From: JBQSUQ01 sp052384575
GTDB taxonomy: Bacteria > Pseudomonadota > Gammaproteobacteria > Enterobacterales > Pasteurellaceae
DNA length: 64,000 nt
Direction: 5' to 3' (one strand)
Assembly (NCBI GenBank): GCA_052384575.1
Contig: JBQSUQ010000019.1
Made by a program: the position numbers and the translations under genes. Shown here piece by piece: positions 51,481 to 59,118 of this stretch. Below the pieces are notes generated by a model. It searched no databases and had not been told where the DNA came from. It saw only the letters and a program-made list of their open reading frames with translations. Numbering within the stretch: the first letter of the stretch is position 1; every line of letters starts with the position of its first letter.

Positions 51481-52983
51481 TTATTTTTTCAATGCACCTA
51501 AAATCCCGCGCATGATTTGTTTAGTAACTTGGTTACGAATGTTGCGACCAACGGATTTTGCCACGCCACTCACCAATTCTTCAGTTACCGTCAGTTTTTC
51601 ACCGCGCTTTTTGGTACCAAAAATCATACGGCTTAAACTGCCCATAATGCCTTCCTCTTCTTCCTTCTGAGCCTGTTCAGCTTGCTTTTGCGCGACTTGT
51701 TCTAAATTCGCTTGTTCTGCCAACATTTCAAAAGCAGAATAATTATCCACATAATTATTATAATATGAATAGAGAGCATCATCTTTTACCCAAGCTTGAC
51801 GCTGTTCTGCACTTAAAGGCGCAAGCTGGCTTTTTGGCGGATAAATCATGGCAATTTCTACGGGTGTCGGCATGCCTTTTTCATCTAAGAATGAAACCAA
51901 TGCTTCACCCACACCTAAAGTTGTAATCGTTTCAACCACATTCACCCCTTTATTTGCTCTAAAGGTTTCTGCTGCGGTTTTCACTGCTTTTTGATCACGA
52001 GGCGTGAAGGCTCGCAACGCATGTTGCACACGATTACCAAGCTGACCTAACACTGTCTCTGGCAAATCTAATGGATTCTGTGTGACGAAATAAATCCCCA
52101 CACCTTTGGAACGAATTAAACGTACAACCTGTTCGACTTTTTCAACTAAAACACTCGGTGCACCATCAAAAAGTAAATGTGCTTCATCAAAAAACATAAC
52201 AAATTTTGGTTTATCAGGATCACCCACTTCTGGCAATTGCTCAAATAATTCAGACATTAACCACAGCAAAAACGCGCTATACATACGAGGAGAATTAATA
52301 AGTTTCTCTGAATTCAAAATATTAATCACGCCACGACCATCAAGTGTTTGTAGCCAATCTTCTAAATTCAATGCAGGTTCGCCAAATAATTTATCTGCAC
52401 CTTCATTTTCAAGTACCAATAAAGCGCGTTGAATGGCGCCCACGCTCGCTGCCGAAATATTGCCATATTCAAGCTGAAATTGTTTTGCGTTATCTGCTAA
52501 ATATTTCAACATCGCACGCAAGTCTTTTAAATCCACCAGCAATAATCCCTTATCGTCCGCAACACGAAAGAGAATATTGAGCAGTCCTTCTTGCGTTGGA
52601 TTTAAATTTAATAAACGTGAAAGCAGCATAGGTCCCATTTCTGAAATGGTCGTACGTAATGAGATACCTGTATTACCAAACACATCCCAGAAAGAAACAG
52701 GGTAGCCATCTAAATAACTTTCGCCACCTAAATCAAACTGCGTAATACGTTCTGCAATTTTGCCTTGCATGCTGCCTTTGACTGTCATACCTGATAAATC
52801 GCCTTTTACATCAACGAGAAAAACAGGTACACCACTATCACTAAATGCCTCAGCAAGTTTACGTAACGTAACCGTTTTTCCCGTTCCCGTCGCACCAGCA
52901 ATTAAACCATGGCGGTTTGCCATTTTTGCAGTAACACCAAAACTCTGTCCATTCGCATTTCGTGCAATTTCAAATACGCTCAT
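51481..52983 (-). CDS. yjgR: HerA-like ATPase, DUF853 (YjgR)
   Basis: The 500-residue protein has Walker A GATGTGKT (30-37), Walker B FVMFFDEAHLLFD, and sensor-like FVTQNPLDLPETVLGQLGNR, which places it with the HerA/FtsK-related YjgR/DUF853 ATPases. Its function in bacteria is not known; hexameric DNA translocation is one guess. The C-terminal 80 residues are Glu/Gln-rich and then basic (GTKKRGEKL). RBS AAGGACAG precedes the ATG. It stands alone. Confidence 0.88.
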   Translation of the reverse strand: MSVFEIARNANGQSFGVTAKMANRHGLIAGATGTGKTVTLRKLAEAFSDSGVPVFLVDVKGDLSGMTVKGSMQGKIAERITQFDLGGESYLDGYPVSFWDVFGNTGISLRTTISEMGPMLLSRLLNLNPTQEGLLNILFRVADDKGLLLVDLKDLRAMLKYLADNAKQFQLEYGNISAASVGAIQRALLVLENEGADKLFGEPALNLEDWLQTLDGRGVINILNSEKLINSPRMYSAFLLWLMSELFEQLPEVGDPDKPKFVMFFDEAHLLFDGAPSVLVEKVEQVVRLIRSKGVGIYFVTQNPLDLPETVLGQLGNRVQHALRAFTPRDQKAVKTAAETFRANKGVNVVETITTLGVGEALVSFLDEKGMPTPVEIAMIYPPKSQLAPLSAEQRQAWVKDDALYSYYNNYVDNYSAFEMLAEQANLEQVAQKQAEQAQKEEEEGIMGSLSRMIFGTKKRGEKLTVTEELVSGVAKSVGRNIRNQVTKQIMRGILGALKK

Positions 52984-53167
52984 AATCTGTCCTTTCTTTG
53001 TTAGCCCTATGGCTACGCATAATAAGAGAAAAACAAAGTGCGGTCAAAAAATTAACCGTTTTTTCTCCATTTTGTGATCTGTATTCCAAGAAAAAACAGA
53101 GCCAATTGGCAAGCAATAGGGTGGTAGTTAAAGTTCGATGAGATAATGAAAAAATAAGGACATAAGA

Positions 53168-54280
53168 ATGATAAATTCTACTGAAATTTTGCTGCGTTTA
53201 ATGCAAGTTCCTCATTTAGGTGCGCATAGTATTTATCAAATCTTATCGCATATTTCCCCTGAAGAATTGTTGAATTACGACAAAACAACTCTACAACAAA
53301 TAGGTTGGCGCCATAATCAAATTGAACGCTGGTTTACGCCGAAAAAAGCTTATATTGAGCCTGCATTAATGTGGCAAGATCAGAAAAACAACCAACATAT
53401 TATTTCTTATTTTGAACCCCAATATCCTTATTTACTCAAACAAATTGCCCAACCACCACCTTTACTCTTTGTTAAAGGTAACCCTGAAAATCTGAACTGC
53501 GCACAAATTGCTTTGGTTGGTAGCCGAAGTTGCTCTCATTATGGAGAATATTGGGCAAAATATTTTGCGATGGAATTATGGGCAGCCGGATTTATTGTAA
53601 CCAGTGGGTTGGCGATAGGGATTGATGGCATTGCCCATCAAGCTGTGGTCGATATTGAAGGCAAAACCATAGCAGTGCTTGGTAGCGGATTAAATCGAAT
53701 TTATCCAGCTCAACATAAAAAATTAGCCGAAAAAATTTTAGCCTATGAAGGTTGCTTGGTTTCAGAATTTCTACCCGATCAGCCACCCGTTGCCGCCAAT
53801 TTTCCCAGACGCAACCGTATTATTAGTGGCATGGCACAAGGGACCTTAGTAGTAGAAGCAACGGAGAAAAGCGGTTCATTGATTACAGCACGCTATGCCA
53901 TTGAACAAAATCGTGAAGTTTTTGCAGTGCCAGGCAACCTCAACAATGCTGCCAGCCAAGGTTGCCACCGGCTAATTAAACAAGGCGCTATTTTAGTTGA
54001 GAATGTGAAAGATATTATTGAAAATCTCTCGCCTTATCCGACACAATTACCGATACAAATTAGCCAAACATCAATTACAGGATCAACTCAAGAGCCAAAA
54101 GAAACAGTCCAACCCACTTTTCCCGAACTCTATGCGCACATTAGTTATCATCCCATTACCATTGATGAGCTAGCAGAACGCACTCAACTGCCAGTAGAAA
54201 TCTTATTAACACAATTACTCAGTTTAGAATTAGATAACTTAATCGAATGTGAACAAGGCGCATACAAACGTTCGCTATAA
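53168..54280 (+). CDS. dprA: DNA-processing protein DprA
   Basis: DprA loads RecA on incoming single-stranded DNA during natural transformation. The 370-residue product has an N-terminal HhH/SAM-like region (LLRLMQVPHLGAHSIYQILS), the Rossmann-type DprA core (ALVGSRSCSHYGEYWA, SGLAIGIDGIAHQA, GSGLNRIYPAQHKKL, FPRRNRIISGMA, KSGSLITARYA, VPGNLNN) and a C-terminal winged domain. Its presence agrees with the dense uptake signals. It is convergent with pdxH, only 1 base apart. Confidence 0.96.
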   Translation: MINSTEILLRLMQVPHLGAHSIYQILSHISPEELLNYDKTTLQQIGWRHNQIERWFTPKKAYIEPALMWQDQKNNQHIISYFEPQYPYLLKQIAQPPPLLFVKGNPENLNCAQIALVGSRSCSHYGEYWAKYFAMELWAAGFIVTSGLAIGIDGIAHQAVVDIEGKTIAVLGSGLNRIYPAQHKKLAEKILAYEGCLVSEFLPDQPPVAANFPRRNRIISGMAQGTLVVEATEKSGSLITARYAIEQNREVFAVPGNLNNAASQGCHRLIKQGAILVENVKDIIENLSPYPTQLPIQISQTSITGSTQEPKETVQPTFPELYAHISYHPITIDELAERTQLPVEILLTQLLSLELDNLIECEQGAYKRSL

Positions 54281-54281
54281 A

Positions 54282-54914
54282 CTATGGCGAGAGGCGTTCT
54301 GTTACCCACACTTGCTGTTCTAAACGATAACGAATTCTGTCATGTAAACGACTTGGGCGACCTTGCCAAAATTCAATTAAATCAGGCAGCACAATATATC
54401 CGCCCCAATGTTCAGGTCGCGGAACATGCATTGGATGTTTAGCCGCAACAAGTGCAGCTTTTGCTAACAAGGTATTTTTACTGGTTAGTACCGCACTTTG
54501 CTCACTCGCCCAGGCACCAATACGGCTAGTATAAGGACGAGAAGCAAAATAAGCATCCGATTGTTCCTCAGCCAATTTTTGCACGCTGCCCTCAATACGC
54601 ACTTGGCGTTCCAATTCTGGCCAAAAGAAATTCAATGCTGCAAAAGGGGTTTGCGCTAACGCTTGTCCTTTTTGGCTCAAATAATTAGTAAAGAAAACAA
54701 AACCTTCTGAATTCACTTCTTTGAGCAAAACCACTCGGCTATTAGGCCGACCTTGTGCATTAATCGTGGCCAAATTCATTGCGGTGGGTTCGTTTACTTG
54801 CGCCTTTATCGCTTCATTTAACCAATTTTCAAATTGTTTTATCGGATTGGGATCACATTGCTTACGCGACAACGCTTGTTTGCTGTAATCCTCACGAATA
54901 TTATGTAAATCCAT
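54282..54914 (-). CDS. pdxH: Pyridoxamine 5'-phosphate oxidase
   Basis: PdxH is the FMN enzyme that makes pyridoxal-5'-phosphate. The 210-residue product begins MDLHNIREDYSKQALSRKQC and contains PTAMNLATINAQGRPNSRVV, GFVFFTNYLSQKG, FFWPELERQVRIEGSV, SDAYFASRPYTSRIGAWAS and the end DRIRYRLEQQVWVTERLSP. ATG 54914 has GAAGG upstream; the longer frame to 54944 overlaps pabC and is rejected. It lies 10 bases after the pabC stop on the same strand, likely one transcript. Confidence 0.96.
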   Translation of the reverse strand: MDLHNIREDYSKQALSRKQCDPNPIKQFENWLNEAIKAQVNEPTAMNLATINAQGRPNSRVVLLKEVNSEGFVFFTNYLSQKGQALAQTPFAALNFFWPELERQVRIEGSVQKLAEEQSDAYFASRPYTSRIGAWASEQSAVLTSKNTLLAKAALVAAKHPMHVPRPEHWGGYIVLPDLIEFWQGRPSRLHDRIRYRLEQQVWVTERLSP

Positions 54915-54924
54915 GTTGCCTTCC

Positions 54925-55515
54925 TCAGTATTCATCCAAACCATTCATCGCGTTAATGATCCGAATTTCATCAAATTTAGCGATATCTTCAGCGAAAATG
55001 GGGATTGCTTTAATTTTCTTCTGTTGTAACAAATAAGCCCGCTGAGTACCCTCTAATAAAGGGGAATCTGGTGTGAACCATTGCTTGTTTTGACGGAAAA
55101 TCAAATTACCAATGCTACAATCCGTCACCTTGCCCTGCTTAATAACAATGATTTCATCGGCATCGCCTCGTTGTGCCAACAGTTTATTCAACCGATCGCG
55201 GTTTTGGTATTTCAAGCCATAATCAATATCATCGCAAACAACAGGGTGAAAACGTTGGTAGCTCTTGCGCTGATAAGGAAATAATTCAATGTTCACATCT
55301 TGAGCATTATAAGATAAGCGACAGCGACAAAGGGCATTAAAAAGTGCGGTGTGAAATTCCCGCTTTTCTTCTATTAATGCCAAAAGATCATAAATTTTCA
55401 CCGCACTTTTACCATAAAAGTGCAGCAAAGATGATTGATAGCGCTGCTGATGAAAAGCAATATTCTTTATTTTGCCTTGCTCAATACAAATGGTTTCAAA
55501 TAAAGGAAAATCCAT
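54925..55515 (-). CDS. pabC: Aminodeoxychorismate lyase-like, class IV aminotransferase fold
   Basis: The 196-residue PLP protein is of the class IV aminotransferase fold that includes 4-amino-4-deoxychorismate lyase, which completes p-aminobenzoate synthesis for folate. Motifs: KNIAFHQQRYQSSLLHFYGK with the Arg region, KYQNRDRLNKLLAQRGDADE with the PLP Lys, and VTDCSIGNLIFRQ. It is shorter than E. coli PabC (269), as in Haemophilus. The start overlaps the pabB stop (TAATG), so the genes are coupled and the assignment is supported by context. Confidence 0.85.
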   Translation of the reverse strand: MDFPLFETICIEQGKIKNIAFHQQRYQSSLLHFYGKSAVKIYDLLALIEEKREFHTALFNALCRCRLSYNAQDVNIELFPYQRKSYQRFHPVVCDDIDYGLKYQNRDRLNKLLAQRGDADEIIVIKQGKVTDCSIGNLIFRQNKQWFTPDSPLLEGTQRAYLLQQKKIKAIPIFAEDIAKFDEIRIINAMNGLDEY

Positions 55516-56486
55516 TATTTTATCAGTGGCACATACACTTTCTGACATAATTCATCGTACTCTTGTTGTAATTCACTTTGTTTGGTAATACCACCGCCAC
55601 TGCGAAAATACATTTTCCCATTGCGTTGCTCAATAAAGCGGATAGCAACCGCGCTATCAACAGTTTCACCATCAAATAAGCCAAAAATACCGGTGTAATA
55701 TCCTCTGGCTTGCCCTTCCGCTTGCTGAATAATCTCAACCGTTTTTTCTTTTGGCGCACCACTGATAGATCCTGCGGGCAATAATGTAGTTAAAATTGTG
55801 CCAATATTATCTTGCCAGTTCAAAGCAAGATTGCCGACAATTTCCGAACTTGTCTGCAAAATTGCGCCTCTTTCCGTTTCAATGCGATCAATATAACGAA
55901 AGCGTTTTACCTCAATATGTTGCGCAACAAGAGCCAAATCATTACGCATTAAATCCACAATCGTGTAATGCTCACTTTCTTCCTTAGCAGAAGCTAATAA
56001 TTGCTGCTCTGCATCAGGTAAAGTCGCATCAATAGTGCCTTTCATTGGATAAGTAAAAATCTGATTTTGCTCAATTCGCACAAAACATTCGGGTGAAAAG
56101 CAAACAAAGTTATTTTGATAATAGAGTTTATAAGGTGCTTTTGTCTGCTGAAAAAATTGTAATAGCGAATAATTTGTTTCAATTTCAGTAGGATAAGTCA
56201 AATTGAGCAAGTAGGAATTGCCTTTTTGTAATTCCCGCTGCACCAAATCAAAACCTAATTGATACTCCGTCAATGACATAGGAAAGGCAGTTAAATTTAA
56301 GGGTAAATTTGACCACACTTTTTCTTGATTAGCGATACCTCGAATATCAAAAAACAATCCATTTTCTGCTGCTTTATCCACAGGACAAATCAGCGGTTTT
56401 TGTTGTTCAAAATCAATTAAAAAGAAAAAAGGTTGGCGTAATTTTCCAAAAGCATTCGCCTGTTGAATAAAAGAATTAAGTGGCAT
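55515..56486 (-). CDS. pabB: Aminodeoxychorismate synthase component I
   Basis: PabB converts chorismate plus ammonia to aminodeoxychorismate with the glutaminase PabA. The 323-residue product has the chorismate-binding C-terminal domain: FSPECFVRIEQNQIFTYPMK, GTIDATLPDAEQQ, HYTIVDLMRNDLALVAQHIE, TTLLPAGSISGAPKEKTVEI and YTGIFGLFDGE. It is shorter than E. coli PabB (453) because the N-terminal lobe is reduced, as in other Pasteurellaceae. Start ATG 56486; a TTG at 56492 is possible. It is divergent from pabA. Confidence 0.9.
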   Translation of the reverse strand: MPLNSFIQQANAFGKLRQPFFFLIDFEQQKPLICPVDKAAENGLFFDIRGIANQEKVWSNLPLNLTAFPMSLTEYQLGFDLVQRELQKGNSYLLNLTYPTEIETNYSLLQFFQQTKAPYKLYYQNNFVCFSPECFVRIEQNQIFTYPMKGTIDATLPDAEQQLLASAKEESEHYTIVDLMRNDLALVAQHIEVKRFRYIDRIETERGAILQTSSEIVGNLALNWQDNIGTILTTLLPAGSISGAPKEKTVEIIQQAEGQARGYYTGIFGLFDGETVDSAVAIRFIEQRNGKMYFRSGGGITKQSELQQEYDELCQKVYVPLIK

Positions 56487-56584
56487 TATCAATTAAAGAA
56501 ATAAATAAAATATCCGCAAGTTTAGCCTAAAAGCCACGAAAAATCATTTATAATTAACGCCACAAATTGTACATACAGTAACTT

Positions 56585-57166
56585 ATGACAACATTAGCCA
56601 TTATCAATAATCACGATTCTTTCACCTATAATTTGGTGGATCTTGTGCGCCGTTTAGCAGTAGATTTTCAAGTCATCAATGTGGAAGATTTACAGTTGGA
56701 GCAATTGGAATCGACAAGTCACATCATAATTTCACCTGGTCCAGACGTACCTAGAGCTTATCCTATTCTCTTTGATATGCTGCAGCGCTTCTATCAGCAA
56801 AAAGCTATTTTTGGGGTGTGTTTAGGTCATCAAACCCTATGTGAATTCTTTGGTGGGCAACTGTTTAATCTTGCTGACGTTCGCCATGGGCAAAGGAAAT
56901 CCGTAAAAGTGCGGTCAAAATCCCCACTGTTTCAGCAACTGCCAGCAGAATTTAACGTAGGTCTATACCATTCTTGGGCGGTATCACCTGAACATTTTCC
57001 CGAACAATTAGAAGTGACAGCCACTTGCGACGATGAAATTATTATGGCATTTCAACATAAAACACTGCCTATTTTTGGGGTACAGTTTCATCCTGAATCC
57101 TATATGTCCGATTTCGGTGAAAAGATATTGGCGAATTTCTTACAACAAAATCCAATGAGTAACTAA
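56585..57166 (+). CDS. pabA: Aminodeoxychorismate synthase glutaminase component
   Basis: The 193-residue class I glutamine amidotransferase supplies ammonia to PabB. It has the nucleophile Cys79 in FGVCLGHQTL, SPGPDVPRAYP, and the catalytic His-Glu in VQFHPESY. It resembles TrpG too, but the adjacent divergent pabB-pabC pair makes PabA the better call. The shared 98-base region with pabB has a TATAAT-type -10 at about 56551. The gene ends 125 bases before recA. Confidence 0.9.
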   Translation: MTTLAIINNHDSFTYNLVDLVRRLAVDFQVINVEDLQLEQLESTSHIIISPGPDVPRAYPILFDMLQRFYQQKAIFGVCLGHQTLCEFFGGQLFNLADVRHGQRKSVKVRSKSPLFQQLPAEFNVGLYHSWAVSPEHFPEQLEVTATCDDEIIMAFQHKTLPIFGVQFHPESYMSDFGEKILANFLQQNPMSN

Positions 57167-57222
57167 AAATTTCTCTGTTTTGGAATCAAGATCTCAGATT
57201 AAATTAAAAGTCAGAAAAACGC

Positions 57223-57251
57223 TTGATACTGTTTTTAATAACAGTTATTAT
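57223..57251 (+). promoter_or_regulatory. recA promoter with overlapping SOS (LexA) box
   Basis: TTGATA (57223-57228) and TATTAT (57246-57251) are spaced by 17 bases. The LexA-type box TACTG-N10-CAGTT (57227-57246) overlaps the spacer, so LexA binding would block the promoter. Confidence 0.88.
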
Positions 57252-57290
57252 ATGCACAAATTTACAGATAACAAATTAAAGGAAAGAATT

Positions 57291-58376
57291 ATGGCAATCG
57301 CGAAAGACAATAAAATAGCTACTCAAGATGAAAAAGCAAAAGCACTTGCCGCCGCCTTAGGTCAAATTGAAAAACAATTTGGTAAAGGTGCAATCATGAA
57401 ACTAGGGGATACTCAAACCTTAGATGTCGAAGCAATTTCTACAGGGTCTATCGGGCTAGATGTAGCATTAGGTATTGGCGGTTTGCCGATGGGACGTGTT
57501 GTTGAAATCTTCGGACCAGAATCATCAGGTAAAACAACCTTAACCTTATCTGTTATCGCACAAGCACAACAAGCAGGTAAAGTGTGTGCATTTATTGATG
57601 CGGAACACGCTTTAGATCCGATTTATGCAGCTAAATTAGGTGTTGATGTCAAAGAATTATTAATTTCTCAACCAGACAATGGAGAGCAAGCATTAGAAAT
57701 CTGTGATGCCCTTGTACGTTCAGGTGCAGTTGATGTAATCATCGTGGACTCCGTAGCCGCTCTCACACCAAAAGCAGAAATTGAAGGTGATATGGGCGAT
57801 GCACATGTAGGTTTACAAGCGCGTTTAATGTCTCAAGCATTGCGTAAATTAACAGGACAAATTAAAGCCTCTAACTGTTTAGTTGTATTTATCAACCAAA
57901 TTCGTATGAAAATTGGTGTGATGTTTGGTAACCCAGAAACTACGACTGGTGGTAATGCATTAAAATTCTATTCTTCAGTGCGTTTAGATATTCGTCGTGT
58001 AGGCTCAGTAAAAGATGGTGAGCAAGTTATTGGTAATGAAACACGCGTTAAAGTCGTAAAAAATAAATTAGCAGCGCCATTTAGACAAGTTGACTTCCAA
58101 ATTCTCTACGGAGAAGGTATTTCAAAAAATGGCGAACTAATTGAATTAGGCGTTAAGCATAAATTATTAAATAAATCAGGTGCTTGGTATTCCTACAATG
58201 GTGAAAAAATTGGTCAAGGTAAAGCCAATGCAATGAAATGGCTTGCGACCAATACCGCAATAGCTAACGAATTAGAAGCGAAGATTAGAGCTGAATTAGT
58301 GGCTAATCCAGAACAAGCCTTATTGGCGGATATTGAATCCAATTCTGATGAATCTGAAACCTCAGATTTTGAATAA
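57291..58376 (+). CDS. recA: Recombinase RecA
   Basis: RecA performs strand exchange and triggers LexA cleavage. The 361-residue protein has MAIAKDNKIATQDEKAKAL at the start, GQIEKQFGKGAIMKLGD, Walker A EIFGPESSGKTTL, Walker B VIIVDSVAALTP, FINQIRMKIGVMFGNPETTT and the acidic C-terminus DIESNSDESETSDFE. RBS AAGGAAAG precedes ATG 57291; an in-frame TTG far upstream (57180) is not the start. It is followed by a terminator and recX, and an SOS box lies upstream. Confidence 0.98.
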   Translation: MAIAKDNKIATQDEKAKALAAALGQIEKQFGKGAIMKLGDTQTLDVEAISTGSIGLDVALGIGGLPMGRVVEIFGPESSGKTTLTLSVIAQAQQAGKVCAFIDAEHALDPIYAAKLGVDVKELLISQPDNGEQALEICDALVRSGAVDVIIVDSVAALTPKAEIEGDMGDAHVGLQARLMSQALRKLTGQIKASNCLVVFINQIRMKIGVMFGNPETTTGGNALKFYSSVRLDIRRVGSVKDGEQVIGNETRVKVVKNKLAAPFRQVDFQILYGEGISKNGELIELGVKHKLLNKSGAWYSYNGEKIGQGKANAMKWLATNTAIANELEAKIRAELVANPEQALLADIESNSDESETSDFE

Positions 58377-58384
58377 CTCATCAC

Positions 58385-58417
58385 AAAAAAGTGCGGTAGA
58401 AAATACCGCACTTTTTC
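58385..58417 (+). terminator. Terminator between recA and recX, inverted uptake-signal pair
   Basis: AAAAAGTGCGGTA (58386-58398) and TACCGCACTTTTT, loop of 4-5 bases, then T-rich sequence. It probably limits read-through, keeping RecX lower than RecA. Confidence 0.85.
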
Positions 58418-58441
58418 TTTTCATCAAAATAAGGAAAAGCC

Positions 58442-58891
58442 ATGTCGTCCCTCGCATTAGGATATGTCTTAAGTTTATTAGCTAGACGAGAATACAGCGA
58501 ATTTGAAATTCGCTGCAAAATGCAAGAAAAAGCCTTTTCAGAACAAGAAATAGAAGACACTATCAATCACTGCCAACAAAAAAATTGGCAAAACGATCTA
58601 CGCTTCGCGGAAAATTACTTAAATTATCGTGCACAACGCGGTTTTGGTGTCAATCGGATTAAACAGGAACTTAAACAATTAAAAGGGATAAGATCCGAGG
58701 TTATTCAACAAGCTATTGAACAAAGCGAAATTGATTGGAGCCAAATTGCAAAACAAGTGCTACAAAAAAAACGACTACAATTTCCATTAGATCAAAAAGC
58801 CAAGCAAAAAATCTGGCGATATATGATATCCCATGGTTTCTATGCTGAAGATTTCGCAGACTTAATTGATAACGTTGAGTGGGAGTATTGA
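58442..58891 (+). CDS. recX: RecA regulator RecX
   Basis: RecX binds RecA filaments and inhibits recombinase activity. The 149-residue product has the three-helix repeat pattern: ALGYVLSLLARREYSEFEIR, QQKNWQNDLRFAENYLNYRA with RGFGVNRIKQEL, and QLKGIRSEVIQQAIEQ. RBS AAGGAAAAGCC precedes the ATG. It follows recA, the usual arrangement, with a hairpin between. Confidence 0.93.
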   Translation: MSSLALGYVLSLLARREYSEFEIRCKMQEKAFSEQEIEDTINHCQQKNWQNDLRFAENYLNYRAQRGFGVNRIKQELKQLKGIRSEVIQQAIEQSEIDWSQIAKQVLQKKRLQFPLDQKAKQKIWRYMISHGFYAEDFADLIDNVEWEY

Positions 58892-58921
58892 GAAATATGG
58901 GGTTAAGAAAATTAAATGAAC

Positions 58922-59016
58922 TGGCGGAAGGTCATGGGAGTTGAACCCACCCAGGACTGCTGGCAGCCCTAACAGGATTTGAAGTCCTGCCGCCTCACCG
59001 GAAACGACGACCTTCC
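58922..59016 (-). tRNA. selC: tRNA-Sec (anticodon TCA)
   Basis: The minus strand reads GGAAGGTCGTCGTTTCCGGT and onward to GACCTTCCGCCA: a 95-base RNA with the long 8-bp acceptor stem GGAAGGTC/GACCTTCC, an extended variable arm and discriminator G with encoded CCA. The anticodon TCA lies at 58982-58980 in GGACTTCAAATCC. It is very close to E. coli selC. It is divergent from selA. No selenoprotein gene is seen in this window, but selA-selB indicate the pathway is functional. Confidence 0.97.
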
Positions 59017-59034
59017 TTTGCATCACTGGGAGCA

Positions 59035-59063
59035 ACTTTAGCCTAATTTTCTTTCTTATTCAA
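59035..59063 (-). promoter_or_regulatory. selC promoter
   Basis: On the minus strand TTGAAT (59063-59058) and TAAAGT (59040-59035) are spaced by 17 bases, giving a start about 12 bases before the tRNA. A GC-rich GCTCCC stretch follows the -10. Confidence 0.6.
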
Positions 59064-59088
59064 GTCTGGCAGAAAATTATTGTATAAT
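59059..59088 (+). promoter_or_regulatory. selA promoter
   Basis: TATAAT at 59083-59088 is a perfect -10; the -35 TTCAAG at 59059-59064 is weak (18-base spacing). It overlaps the -35 of the divergent selC promoter. Confidence 0.5.
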
Positions 59089-59118
59089 AAGGAAAATTCT
59101 TGAAAAACAGGACAAAAA

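Noticed and set aside
56585..57166. TrpG (anthranilate synthase glutaminase)
   Set aside because: Sequence alone cannot fully separate TrpG and PabA, but the adjacent divergent pabB-pabC pair and absence of trp genes favour PabA.
57180..57290. N-terminal extension of recA
   Set aside because: The extension crosses the promoter and SOS box; RecA starts at 57291 with RBS AAGGAAAG.
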